Of a DNA stretch of 64,000 nucleotides, positions 1 through 7,712 are shown piece by piece; positions within the stretch are counted from its first letter, which is position 1, and every line of letters begins with the position of its first letter. The notes beneath the pieces were generated by a model. The model saw only the letters and a program-made list of their open reading frames with translations. It had not been told where the DNA came from and searched no databases. This DNA comes from SG8-39 sp041558415 (GTDB lineage Bacteria; Pseudomonadota; Gammaproteobacteria; Burkholderiales; SG8-39), in assembly GCA_041558415.1 (NCBI GenBank), contig JBFFEY010000001.1, forward strand, positions 62,001 to 126,000. Reading direction: 5' to 3'. Both the position numbers and the translations under genes were made by a program.

Positions 1-2
1 TC

Positions 3-1490
3 GGCACGCTGTACCTGTGGTTCAGCTTCATCATGTTTATGGTCGGCGGCGCGATGGCGATGGTGATCCGCCTCGAGCTTTTTTCGCCGGGGCTGCAATG
101 GGTCGATCCGGACTTCTTCAACCAGATGACCACCATGCACGGCCTAATCATGGTTTTCGGCGCGATCATGCCCGCATTTGTCGGCTTCGCGAACTGGCTG
201 ATCCCGATGCAAATCGGCGCGCCCGACATGGCGTTCGCGCGCATGAACAACTGGTCGTTCTGGATCCTGCCCTTCGCCGCGTCGCTGCTGGTGATCTCGT
301 TCTTCATGCCGGGCGGTGCGCCGGGCGTGGGCTGGACGCTGTACGCGCCGCTCACGGTGCAGATGGGCGTCGGCATGGACCTGACGATCTTCGCCGTGCA
401 CCTGCTCGGAATGAGCTCGATCATGGGGTCGATCAACATCATCACCACGATCCTCAACCTGCGCGCGCCGGGCATGACGCTGATGCGCATGCCGCTGTTC
501 TGCTGGACATGGCTGATCACCGCCTACCTGCTGGTCGCGGCGATGCCGGTGCTCGCCGGCGCGGTGACGATGACGCTCACTGACCGCCACTTCGGCACGA
601 CCTTTTTCAACGCCGCGGGCGGCGGCGACCCGGTGCTCTACCAGCACATCTTCTGGTTCTTTGGCCACCCCGAGGTGTACATCATCGCGCTGCCGGCCTT
701 CGGCGTAATCTCGCAGGTGATCCCGGCGTTCTCGCGCAAGCCCCTGTTCGGCTACGCGTCGATGGTGTACGCGACGTCGGCGATCGCGATCCTGTCGTTC
801 ATCGTCTGGGCGCACCACATGTACACGGTCGGCATGCCGATCACCGGGCAGCTGTTCTTCATGTACGCGACCACGCTTATCGCGGTGCCCACAGGCGTCA
901 AGGTGTTCAACTGGGTCGCGACGATGTGGAAAGGGGCGCTCTCGTTCGAGACGCCAATGCTGTTCGCGATTGGCTTCGTGTTCCTGTTCACGCTGGGCGG
1001 GATGACAGGGCTCGTGCTCTCGCTCGTCGCGATCGACATCCAGCTGCACGACACCTACTACGTGGTCGCGCACTTCCACTACGTGATGGCGATCGGCGCG
1101 GTGTTCGCCGGGTTTGCCGGCGTCTACTTCTGGCTGCCGAAGTGGATCGGGCGCATGTACGACGAGACGCTCGGCAAGTGGCACTTCTGGCTGTCGACGA
1201 TCTTCATCAACGTGACCTTCTTCGTGCAGCACTTCTCCGGCCTGGCCGGCATGCCGCGCCGCATCCCGGACTATCCGCTGATGTTCGAGACCTGGAACAA
1301 GATCAGCTCGATCGGCGCCTTTGGCTTCGGTCTGTCGCAACTGCTGTTCCTGTACATCGTACTGAAGGCCATCCGCAGTGGCGAGAAGGCGAAGGACAAG
1401 CAATGGGAGGGGGCCGACTCGCTTGAGTGGACGCACCTGCCGACGCCGGTACCGTACCACTCGTTTGAAACCCAGCCGGTGCTGAAGTAG
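3..1490 (+). CDS. ctaD: Cytochrome c oxidase subunit I, 5' partial
   Basis: This is the catalytic subunit of the aa3-type cytochrome c oxidase, which reduces O2 and pumps protons in the inner membrane. The gene enters the window already open, so the N-terminus is missing and the true start lies upstream. Visible landmarks are HPEVYIIALPAFG (about residue 221 of the visible part; CuB histidine and cross-linked tyrosine), WAHHMYTVG (about 270; CuB histidines) and HDTYYVVAHFHYV (about 349; heme a3 and heme a histidines). HPEVY and the full K-channel context indicate an A-type heme-copper oxidase. It heads the oxidase assembly cluster that follows. Confidence 0.97.
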   Translation, partial: GTLYLWFSFIMFMVGGAMAMVIRLELFSPGLQWVDPDFFNQMTTMHGLIMVFGAIMPAFVGFANWLIPMQIGAPDMAFARMNNWSFWILPFAASLLVISFFMPGGAPGVGWTLYAPLTVQMGVGMDLTIFAVHLLGMSSIMGSINIITTILNLRAPGMTLMRMPLFCWTWLITAYLLVAAMPVLAGAVTMTLTDRHFGTTFFNAAGGGDPVLYQHIFWFFGHPEVYIIALPAFGVISQVIPAFSRKPLFGYASMVYATSAIAILSFIVWAHHMYTVGMPITGQLFFMYATTLIAVPTGVKVFNWVATMWKGALSFETPMLFAIGFVFLFTLGGMTGLVLSLVAIDIQLHDTYYVVAHFHYVMAIGAVFAGFAGVYFWLPKWIGRMYDETLGKWHFWLSTIFINVTFFVQHFSGLAGMPRRIPDYPLMFETWNKISSIGAFGFGLSQLLFLYIVLKAIRSGEKAKDKQWEGADSLEWTHLPTPVPYHSFETQPVLK

Positions 1491-1498
1491 GCGGCAGG

Positions 1499-1597
1499 GT
1501 GAGCCGCAATCTGAAAACCGCGCTGGCGCTGGCGACGATCTCGCTGATTTCGTTCATCGGGATCATTGTCAAGTTCTGGATCCTCCGCGGCAGCTGA
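1499..1597 (+). CDS. Cytochrome oxidase small assembly protein
   Basis: A 32-residue ORF starts with GTG eight bases after the ctaD stop. It is a short basic N-terminus, one hydrophobic helix (about residues 9-27, ALALATISLISFIGIIVKFW) and a tiny basic tail ending ILRGS. A single-helix micro-protein between subunit I and CtaG is a common feature of betaproteobacterial oxidase clusters and is usually named a small assembly protein. That assignment rests on position and topology, not on sequence identity. It ends 13 bases before the ctaG start, so it is presumably co-translated in the operon. Confidence 0.7.
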   Translation: MSRNLKTALALATISLISFIGIIVKFWILRGS

Positions 1598-1610
1598 TCC
1601 GCGGCACGTC

Positions 1611-2180
1611 ATGCACGAAACTGAGCCGAAGCCGGTAACCGTCGATCCGCGCCAGCGTGATAACCGGCGCATGCTGCTGCGCCTGTCGGTCGTCGCCGTG
1701 CTGATGTTCGGCTTCGGCTTCGCGCTGGTGCCGTTCTACGAGCAGATCTGCGCTGCGCTCGGGGTGAACTCGCTGGTGCCGATCGAGCGGGCAGCGGCGA
1801 AAAATACGCAGATCGATCGCGCACGCACCGTCTCCATCGAGTTCGACGCCAACTCGCACGACCTGCCATGGCGCTTCCGGCCGCTGGTGCGACACCTTCA
1901 GGTGCATCCAGGCGAGCTCGCCACCATCGAGTACGAGGTGGTCAACGTACGCCCGCATGCGGTAACGGGCCAGGCGGTGCCGAGCTATGGCCCGTCGCGG
2001 GCCGGCGAATTTTTCAAGAAGGTCGAATGTTTCTGCTTCGAGCAACAGACGCTGGCGGCCGGAGAAGTGCGGCGCATGCCGGTGGTGTTCGTCGTCGACC
2101 CGTCGTTGCCCAAGGACGTCAACACGATCACGCTGTCGTACACGTTCTTCGAAGTCGCTGGGCGCGGGGGTCGCAGTTGA
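1611..2180 (+). CDS. ctaG: Cytochrome c oxidase assembly protein CtaG/Cox11
   Basis: Cox11-family copper chaperone that delivers Cu to the CuB site of subunit I. The 189-residue protein has one N-terminal transmembrane helix (about 22-41) and a periplasmic immunoglobulin-like domain. The copper-binding CFCF motif is at about residue 141 (KVECFCFEQQTL). I chose the ATG at 1611 because MHETEPKP leads directly into the basic segment before the helix. An in-frame extension to 1566 would overlap the small assembly protein. The stop overlaps a possible TTG start of the next gene (TTGA). Confidence 0.94.
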   Translation: MHETEPKPVTVDPRQRDNRRMLLRLSVVAVLMFGFGFALVPFYEQICAALGVNSLVPIERAAAKNTQIDRARTVSIEFDANSHDLPWRFRPLVRHLQVHPGELATIEYEVVNVRPHAVTGQAVPSYGPSRAGEFFKKVECFCFEQQTLAAGEVRRMPVVFVVDPSLPKDVNTITLSYTFFEVAGRGGRS

Positions 2181-2182
2181 GC

Positions 2183-2386
2183 ATGGCGCAGGCAATGAAG
2201 CAGGCTTCGTTTCTCGACGTACTCAGGACGATCGCCTTCGGCGCGCTCGGCGTGCGCCGGCGAGCGGATCACGAACGCGAGACCGCACCGATCAGGCCGT
2301 TACACATCATCATTGCGGGTCTGGTTGCCGCGGCGCTGTTCATTCTCACGCTCGTCGCCATCGTGCGATTCGTTGTGGCAGGCTAA
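2183..2386 (+). CDS. DUF2970 small membrane protein
   Basis: A 67-residue protein of the DUF2970 family, typically found between ctaG and the subunit III gene in betaproteobacteria. The first 40 residues are polar (QASFLDVLRTIAFGALGVRR) and the last part is one transmembrane helix (about 43-65, HIIIAGLVAAALFILTLVAI). ATG at 2183 is taken as the start. A TTG at 2177 forms a TTGA overlap with the ctaG stop and is a real alternative. The function is unknown; the conserved position suggests a role in oxidase biogenesis or stability. Confidence 0.85.
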   Translation: MAQAMKQASFLDVLRTIAFGALGVRRRADHERETAPIRPLHIIIAGLVAAALFILTLVAIVRFVVAG

Positions 2387-2419
2387 GGACGGCAAGACAG
2401 GAATTCGAGAGGGAAAAAC

Positions 2420-3286
2420 ATGGCACACGACGCAGCCGCCGCTCCGCATCACCACTATTACGTTCCGCAGCCAATGCCGTGGCCGATTCTGGGCTCCGTC
2501 GCGCTCTGGCTCATGGCGCTCGGCGCGGTATTCGTGTTCAACGACATTTCGGGCGGCTGGATTTCGATCGCAGCGGGCTTCATGGTGATGCTCTACATGA
2601 TGTTCCGCTGGTTCGGCGACGTGATTCGCGAGTCCGAGAGCGGAAAGTATGGGCGCTGGGAGGACGTGTCGTTCCGCTGGGGAATGAGCTTCTTCATTTT
2701 CTCGGAGGTGATGTTCTTCGCGGCATTCTTTGGCGCTCTGTTCTACATCCGCGTACTGTCGGTCCCCGATCTGGCAAGCCTGCAGCACAACGAGCTGCTC
2801 TGGCCCGGATTCAGTTCGCAGTGGCCGTCTGCGGGCCCGACCTTCGAAGAGAAGTTCTCGCCGATGGGCGCCTGGGGCCTGCCTGCGATCAACACCATGC
2901 TGCTGCTGACCTCGGGCGTCACGGTCACCATCGCGCACTGGGCACTCAAGGAAAACAAGCGGGGCATGCTCAACCTGTTCCTGTTTCTGACGATCGCGCT
3001 GGGCGTGATCTTCCTCGGCGTGCAGGCCTACGAGTACGGCCACGCCTACAGTGACCTCAACCTGAAGCTGACGACGGGCGTATTCGGCTCGACCTTCTTC
3101 ATGCTCACCGGCTTCCACGGCTTTCACGTCACCGTGGGCGCGATCATGCTGGCTGTCATTCTCGCGCGCTGCCTGTCGGGGCATTTCAAACCGGATCATC
3201 ACTTTGCGTTCGAGGGTGTTGCCTGGTACTGGCACTTCGTCGACGTGGTGTGGCTGGGCCTTTTCATCTTCGTGTACTGGCTGTAG
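2420..3286 (+). CDS. ctaE: Cytochrome c oxidase subunit III
   Basis: Subunit III of the aa3 oxidase, a seven-helix inner-membrane protein of 288 residues. The N-terminus is His-rich (APHHHYYVPQP), as in many betaproteobacterial homologues. Family landmarks are the helix with FIFSEVMFFAAFFG (about 91-104) and the C-terminal WHFVDVVWLGLFIFVYWL. A GAGAGGG ribosome-binding site lies before the ATG. It is the last structural subunit here and is followed by a strong terminator at 3389-3416. Subunit II (ctaC) is not visible and presumably precedes ctaD outside the window. Confidence 0.96.
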   Translation: MAHDAAAAPHHHYYVPQPMPWPILGSVALWLMALGAVFVFNDISGGWISIAAGFMVMLYMMFRWFGDVIRESESGKYGRWEDVSFRWGMSFFIFSEVMFFAAFFGALFYIRVLSVPDLASLQHNELLWPGFSSQWPSAGPTFEEKFSPMGAWGLPAINTMLLLTSGVTVTIAHWALKENKRGMLNLFLFLTIALGVIFLGVQAYEYGHAYSDLNLKLTTGVFGSTFFMLTGFHGFHVTVGAIMLAVILARCLSGHFKPDHHFAFEGVAWYWHFVDVVWLGLFIFVYWL

Positions 3287-3388
3287 ACGAGGGCCATCCG
3301 ACGCGACAACGAGGAGGAGGCACGAAAGACCGGCGCGGCGCCCGTGCGCAGCAGCCGGCTACGCAAGTGCCTTGGAGGAGCCTCTTGG

Positions 3389-3416
3389 ATGCCGCACTCG
3401 GTGCGGCATTTTTTTT
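3389..3416 (+). terminator. Rho-independent terminator after ctaE
   Basis: A perfect 9-bp stem (ATGCCGCAC / GTGCGGCAT) with a three-base loop is followed by at least seven T residues. It closes the ctaD-ctaE transcript just before the convergent DUF2909 gene. Confidence 0.9.
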
Positions 3417-3420
3417 CCGA

Positions 3421-3621
3421 CTATCCGGACAGCCGTCCGGGAATCAGACCGAAGTAGAAACCGGCCATGAGAAACAGGAACAGCGCGATCGACAGGCCGA
3501 CGCGGACGGCGAGCGCCTTGACCGCGCGCTTGGAGCCGCTCTGATCGCGGTAAATGAACACCAACGCCGAGCCCAGGCTCGCGACGATGAGAACGAGCAT
3601 TCCGATCACGATGTATCGCAT
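3421..3621 (-). CDS. DUF2909 twin-transmembrane protein
   Basis: A 66-residue protein that is almost entirely two hydrophobic helices (about 1-23 and 43-62) separated by a basic loop (YRDQSGSKRAVKALAVR). This matches the DUF2909 'twin transmembrane protein' family found beside SURF1 in betaproteobacterial oxidase clusters. It is transcribed opposite to its neighbours, divergent from SURF1, and converges on the ctaE terminator, so it has its own promoter in 3622-3749. The function is unknown and oxidase biogenesis is inferred from context. Confidence 0.85.
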   Translation of the reverse strand: MRYIVIGMLVLIVASLGSALVFIYRDQSGSKRAVKALAVRVGLSIALFLFLMAGFYFGLIPGRLSG

Positions 3622-3749
3622 GACGATCCGGTCAATCTGTCGGCGGAAGCGCCGCTTGGCTGCGGGGGGGTGATGCGGCGCACGCATATTCGGCGCGCGA
3701 CGGCGGAGTGTACCGCGGCTGGCGGCCGGCGACGCGCGGTACGGCGCCC

Positions 3750-4475
3750 ATGGTGATGACTGTCGGCGGACGGCGCTTTCAGCCGCTTTGGCGCTGGCTC
3801 CCGATCGCGTTGGTCGGCGTGGTTGTTTTCGTTGCGCTCGGCAACTGGCAGTTGCGGCGCGCGGAAGAGCGGCGGGCGCTCGCCGCCGCGCACCGGACGG
3901 CGCTCGAGGCGGCGCCAGTGACGCTGCCAGCGCAGCCCGTCGACGCCGCTGCATATGCCTTGCGCCGGGTGGTGGCGCACGGGCACTTCATCCCGGCGCA
4001 GACCATCTACCTCGATAACCGCATCCGGCAGGGGCGGGTGGGGTACGAGATCGTCACGCCGCTGCGTCTGTCCGGCAGTGCGCTGCACGTGGCGATCCTG
4101 CGGGGCTGGATCGCGGGCACGGGGAGCCGCAGCGCGCTGCCGCGCGTGGCAACGCCGGAGGGAGAGCAACGCATAGAAGGCATCGCGCTGCTGACGATAC
4201 CGCAGCGCTTCGAGCCTGAGGGCGCGCAGCCCGAGGGGCGCGTGTGGCAGAACCTTTCGGTAGCGCGCGTCGCGGCCGCCACGCGTCTCGCGTTCCAGCC
4301 CCTCCTGCTGGAACAGCGCTCCGAGGTGGACGACGGCCTGTCGCGCGACTGGCCGCAGCGCGGTGCCGGGGCGGAGAAGAACGAGAACTATGCACTGCAA
4401 TGGTTCTCGCTCGCCGCGCTCTGCGTCGTTCTCTGGCTGGTGCTTTCTTTCCGCCGCGATGCGCCTGCTGCCTGA
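3750..4475 (+). CDS. SURF1 family oxidase assembly protein
   Basis: SURF1/Shy1 family protein of about 241 residues, involved in cytochrome oxidase assembly and linked to heme a insertion. Topology is classic: an N-terminal helix (about 13-31) followed by LGNWQLRRAEERR, a periplasmic domain containing YLDNRIRQGRVGYEIVTPL, and a C-terminal helix (about 213-233). The ATGs at 3750 and 3756 are both reasonable; a GTG at 3708 would add 14 residues without clear support. Its end overlaps the next gene by 17 bases. Confidence 0.9.
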   Translation: MVMTVGGRRFQPLWRWLPIALVGVVVFVALGNWQLRRAEERRALAAAHRTALEAAPVTLPAQPVDAAAYALRRVVAHGHFIPAQTIYLDNRIRQGRVGYEIVTPLRLSGSALHVAILRGWIAGTGSRSALPRVATPEGEQRIEGIALLTIPQRFEPEGAQPEGRVWQNLSVARVAAATRLAFQPLLLEQRSEVDDGLSRDWPQRGAGAEKNENYALQWFSLAALCVVLWLVLSFRRDAPAA

Positions 4476-5046
4476 AGATCCGGTCAAGCGCGGGCGTCTG
4501 CAGCTCTTGCTGCTTATTGCCGCGTTTCTCCTGCCGCTGGCGGGCAGTGGATTGGCCTACTGGCTCGACTGGTCTACGGGGCAGACGGGCAATTACGGCG
4601 AGCTGATCGAGCCGCGGCAAGTGCCGCGGAGTACGCTCGGCACGCTCGACGGGGGAACGCTGCGCCTGGACGCCATTCGAGGAAAGTGGATACTGCTGCA
4701 GTTCGATGCGCCCGCCTGCGACGCGCGCTGCGAGCGCAAGCTCTACGTCATGCGCCAGGCGCGCAAAGCGCTCGGGCGCGACCAATCGCGCGTCGAACGC
4801 GTCTGGATTCTGACCGGCGAAGGACCGCCGCCGCCGCGCCTGCTCGGTGCGATCGAGGGCACTTACGTGCTGCGAGCCGCGGAGACCTCTTTCGCGGCCG
4901 CGTTTCCCGCACGCACAGACCTGCGTGACCACGTCTTCCTGATCGACCCGCGTGGCAACCTCATGCTGCGCTTTCCCCCGGACCCCGAACCCGCGCGCGT
5001 CATCAAGGACCTGCAGCGCCTGCTCAAATACTCCGCGGTCGGCTGA
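4459..5046 (+). CDS. SCO-like membrane-anchored protein of the oxidase cluster
   Basis: A 195-residue protein with one N-terminal helix (about 14-36) and a periplasmic thioredoxin/SCO-like domain. A CX3C motif, CDARC (about residues 87-91), sits where SCO proteins have CPDICPT, and an Asp-His pair (LRDHVFLIDP, about 156) is positioned like the SCO metal-binding histidine. The gene starts inside the end of SURF1. Proteins of this type are routinely annotated as hypothetical in beta-proteobacterial oxidase clusters. I infer a copper or thiol-disulfide role in CuA assembly; no function is proven. Confidence 0.8.
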   Translation: MRLLPEDPVKRGRLQLLLLIAAFLLPLAGSGLAYWLDWSTGQTGNYGELIEPRQVPRSTLGTLDGGTLRLDAIRGKWILLQFDAPACDARCERKLYVMRQARKALGRDQSRVERVWILTGEGPPPPRLLGAIEGTYVLRAAETSFAAAFPARTDLRDHVFLIDPRGNLMLRFPPDPEPARVIKDLQRLLKYSAVG

Positions 5047-5151
5047 ACGGCACATTGTCGGCCGGTCCCGCTGCGGACCGAGGCAGTGACGTGATAGACT
5101 GCGCGCGCATTTCTGGCCGTCGCCGAATGCCTTTGTTGGCCTCCTGACGTC

Positions 5152-6066
5152 GTGAATACCCAGGTTCTTACCCCCAACGTGACGCGCCTTTTGGCGCGCC
5201 GTGCCCGCGCGTTTTATGCCCTGACCAAGCCGCGCGTCGTCTCGCTCATCGTGTTCACCGCGATGATCGGGATGTTTCTTGCGGTCCCGGGGATGGTGCC
5301 GGCACCCGTGCTGTTCGCGGCTGTGATCGGTATCGCGCTCGTGGCCGGTGCAGCGGCCGCCGTCAATTGCTTGGTCGAGCAGCGCATCGACGCGCGCATG
5401 CAGCGCACGAGGACGCGCCCGCTGCCGCGTGGCGAACTGTCGGCGGCTCAGACGCTGGTGTTCGCGGCCGCCGTTGGCACCCTGGGATTGTGGCTGCTGA
5501 TGCGCTTCGTCAACCCGCTCACCATGTGGCTCACGCTGGCCACGTTTGTCGGCTATGCCGTGATCTACACGGTGGTGCTAAAGCCGGCGACGCCGCAGAA
5601 CATCGTCATCGGAGGCGCTTCGGGCGCCATGCCGCCTGTCCTCGGCTGGGCGGCGGTTACCGGCGAAGTCACGATCGAGCCGATGCTGCTGTTTCTCATC
5701 ATCTTCGCCTGGACTCCGCCGCATTTCTGGTCGCTGGCGCTGTACCGCACGGCAGATTACGCGCGCGCCGGACTGCCGATGCTGCCGGTGACGCACGGCA
5801 AGGCCTACACGCGACAGCAGGTTCTGCTCTACACCCTGATCCTGTTCGGCGTCAGTCTTCTGCCCTTCGTGGTGCGCATGAGCGGCCTGATCTATCTGGT
5901 CGCCGCCTGCGTGCTCGGCGGGTGGTACATGGTGCACGCGTTGCGCGTGCGCTTCGCCTACAGCGACCACGTCGCGCAGCGCGCGTTCCGCTTCTCGATT
6001 TTCTACCTGGCGGCGTTGTTCGCCGCGCTGCTGCTCGATCACTATCTGCTGATTCTGCCGGCGTGA
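5152..6066 (+). CDS. ctaB: Protoheme IX farnesyltransferase (heme O synthase)
   Basis: UbiA-superfamily prenyltransferase that adds a farnesyl group to heme b to make heme O, the precursor of heme A. The protein has 304 residues and about nine membrane helices. The first polyprenyl-diphosphate/Mg site is at about 71-90 (NCLVEQRID then RTRTRPLP), and the second conserved loop is TPPHFWSLALYR (about 186). GTG at 5152 is the start; no ATG precedes the conserved LTKPRVVSLI. The gene directly follows the SCO-like protein, with no ctaA/COX15 gene between them. Confidence 0.95.
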   Translation: MNTQVLTPNVTRLLARRARAFYALTKPRVVSLIVFTAMIGMFLAVPGMVPAPVLFAAVIGIALVAGAAAAVNCLVEQRIDARMQRTRTRPLPRGELSAAQTLVFAAAVGTLGLWLLMRFVNPLTMWLTLATFVGYAVIYTVVLKPATPQNIVIGGASGAMPPVLGWAAVTGEVTIEPMLLFLIIFAWTPPHFWSLALYRTADYARAGLPMLPVTHGKAYTRQQVLLYTLILFGVSLLPFVVRMSGLIYLVAACVLGGWYMVHALRVRFAYSDHVAQRAFRFSIFYLAALFAALLLDHYLLILPA

Positions 6067-6665
6067 GGGTTCTGCGATCGGCCGCGCTCTGTATCGCGGC
6101 CTGCCTGGCGCTGGCGGGGCTCGCCGCCTGCGATAGCGCAGCGCCCCAGTTCAAGAGCACGGACATCACTGGCGCGCCGTACGGCAAGACGTTCGCGCTC
6201 ACCGGACACGACGGCCGGGCCTACACGCTGACGGACTTCCGCGGCAAGGTGGTGGTGCTGTTTTTCGGGTTCACGCAGTGCCCCGATATCTGCCCGACCG
6301 CCCTTGCCGAAATGGCGCGCGCCATGCAGACACTCGGTGCGCATGCCGAGCGCGTGCAGGTGCTCTTCGTCACGCTCGACCCGGAACGCGACACGGCGGA
6401 GATTCTTGCGCGCTACGTGCCGGCGTTCGATCCCCGTTTTCTCGGCCTCTACGGCGATCTCGCCGCGACGCGCGTCGCGGCTAAGGAATTCAAGGTCTTC
6501 TTCGAGAAGCGGCCGGGGAGCACGCCGGACAGCTATTCGATCGATCACAGCGCGCAGACCTACGTGTTCGATACCGAGGGACGGCTGCGGTTGTTCGTGC
6601 GGCACCAGCGCATCGCCTCGGATCTGCCGCACGACGTGCGCCTGCTGCTGCAACAGGCCGGCTGA
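6063..6665 (+). CDS. SCO1/SenC copper chaperone lipoprotein
   Basis: SCO family protein that metallates the CuA site of subunit II. The 200-residue product starts at a GTG overlapping the ctaB stop (GTGA) and has a lipoprotein signal with lipobox LAAC at about 19-22. The copper-binding CPDICPT motif is at about 74-80 and the distal histidine is in SIDHSAQTYVFD (about 161). It is the last gene of the assembly operon and converges on rpoH. Confidence 0.94.
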   Translation: MRVLRSAALCIAACLALAGLAACDSAAPQFKSTDITGAPYGKTFALTGHDGRAYTLTDFRGKVVVLFFGFTQCPDICPTALAEMARAMQTLGAHAERVQVLFVTLDPERDTAEILARYVPAFDPRFLGLYGDLAATRVAAKEFKVFFEKRPGSTPDSYSIDHSAQTYVFDTEGRLRLFVRHQRIASDLPHDVRLLLQQAG

Positions 6666-6693
6666 AAACAGAAGCGGCCGCTCGCGCGGCCGC
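6664..6693 (-). terminator. Terminator of rpoH (convergent with sco)
   Basis: A perfect 8-bp stem, GCGGCCGC / GCGGCCGC with a 4-base loop (6674-6693), is followed on the minus strand by TTCTGTTTTC. The U-rich tract points to use mainly for rpoH. On the plus strand the same hairpin has no T run after it. Confidence 0.6.
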
Positions 6694-6730
6694 CAGGGAA
6701 CCATGCGCGGGGGGCAGCCCCGGCGCACGC

Positions 6731-7621
6731 TCAGCCCGCAGAGGGTGCGGGCAGCCTGAGCGGCGTTTCTGCCGCAGCGATCGCCTTGCGCATTTTTTCG
6801 AGTGCCTTGCTCTCGATCTGGCGGATACGCTCGGCGGACACGCCAAACTCGTCGGCCAGTTCGTGCAGGGTGGCGGCGTCCTTCTCGCGCAGCCAGCGCG
6901 CTTCGATGATGCGACGGCTGCGGTCATCCAGACCATCGAGCGCCTTGGCAAGACCATGCGCCCGGACCCGTTCGGTCTGCTTGGCCTCGAGCAGCCGCGA
7001 GGGCTCGGCGTCGTCATCGGCGAGAAACTGCGCCGGTGCGTAGGACTCGTCGTCGTCGTCCGCCTCGAACGCCAGATCGCGACCGGAGAGCCGGGTCTCC
7101 ATCTCGACAACCTCGGCCGGCTTGACCTTGAGCGCGTTGGCCACGCGCTCGATCTCTTCACCCGTGAGCGGCGCCAGGCCGCTCTTCATGGAGCGCAGGT
7201 TGAAAAACAGCTTGCGCTGTGCCTTGGTCGTTGCGACCTTGACCAACCGCCAGTTGCGCAGAATGTATTCGTGGATCTCGGCCTTGATCCAGTGGATCGC
7301 GAACGACACCAGGCGCACGCCCCGTTCCGGGTCAAAGCGCTTGACCGCCTTCATCAAGCCGACGTTGCCTTCTTGGATCAGGTCGGCGTGCGGCAGGCCG
7401 TAGCCCAGGTACCCGCGCGCGATCGCGACGACCAGGCGCAGGTGCGACAGCACCAGCGCACGGGCTGCCTCAAGGTCGTTTTCGTCGCGGTAGCGACGCG
7501 CGTAGCGGTCCTCTTCCTCTGCGCTGAGGATCGGAAACCGGTTCGCGGCTTGTATGTAGGCCTCCAGGCTTCCGCTCGCCGAGGGGACCGGAAGCGCCAT
7601 GGCGTAGGAATTGCTGTGCAT
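6731..7621 (-). CDS. rpoH: Heat-shock sigma factor RpoH (sigma-32)
   Basis: Sigma-32 family factor of 296 residues directing transcription of heat-shock genes. The sigma region 2 core (DLIQEGNVGLMKAVKRFD, then SFAIHWIKAEIHEY) is clear, and the RpoH-specific box TKAQRKLFFNLR follows it. Region 4 ends in an HTH, DEFGVSAERIRQIESKALEKMR-like. The ATG at 7621 is preceded by GGGAGG. A CIRCE inverted repeat lies at 7647-7673, between the promoter region and the ribosome-binding site, so HrcA repression is expected. The gene is downstream of ftsX on the same strand with a 91-base gap. Confidence 0.96.
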   Translation of the reverse strand: MHSNSYAMALPVPSASGSLEAYIQAANRFPILSAEEEDRYARRYRDENDLEAARALVLSHLRLVVAIARGYLGYGLPHADLIQEGNVGLMKAVKRFDPERGVRLVSFAIHWIKAEIHEYILRNWRLVKVATTKAQRKLFFNLRSMKSGLAPLTGEEIERVANALKVKPAEVVEMETRLSGRDLAFEADDDDESYAPAQFLADDDAEPSRLLEAKQTERVRAHGLAKALDGLDDRSRRIIEARWLREKDAATLHELADEFGVSAERIRQIESKALEKMRKAIAAAETPLRLPAPSAG

Positions 7622-7646
7622 TGCAATAACCTCCCAAGTCCGCAGT

Positions 7647-7673
7647 CTAGCACTCACGCTATTAGAGTGCTAA
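7647..7673 (-). promoter_or_regulatory. CIRCE operator (HrcA binding site) upstream of rpoH
   Basis: On the minus strand TTAGCACTC, nine bases, then GAGTGCTAG. The CIRCE consensus is TTAGCACTC-N9-GAGTGCTAA, so 17 of 18 arm positions match and the spacer length is exact. The element ends 25 bases before the rpoH ATG, so repressor binding would block transcription or early elongation, and the hairpin would lie in the rpoH leader. hrcA itself is not in the window. Confidence 0.9.
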
Positions 7674-7712
7674 GGGGGGTGCGGAGTTCCTGCGGGAACT
7701 TAAATTTTCCCT

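Noticed and set aside
144..1460. A 438-codon minus-strand frame across ctaD
   Set aside because: Antisense shadow of a clear cytochrome oxidase subunit I; low-complexity Arg/His/Glu composition.
3250..3756. A plus-strand ORF between ctaE and SURF1
   Set aside because: It crosses a strong terminator, overlaps three better genes and has no recognisable features.
7684..7702. Inverted repeat AGTTCC/GGAACT downstream of ftsX
   Set aside because: Only six base pairs and no T run on the relevant (minus) strand, so not called a terminator.
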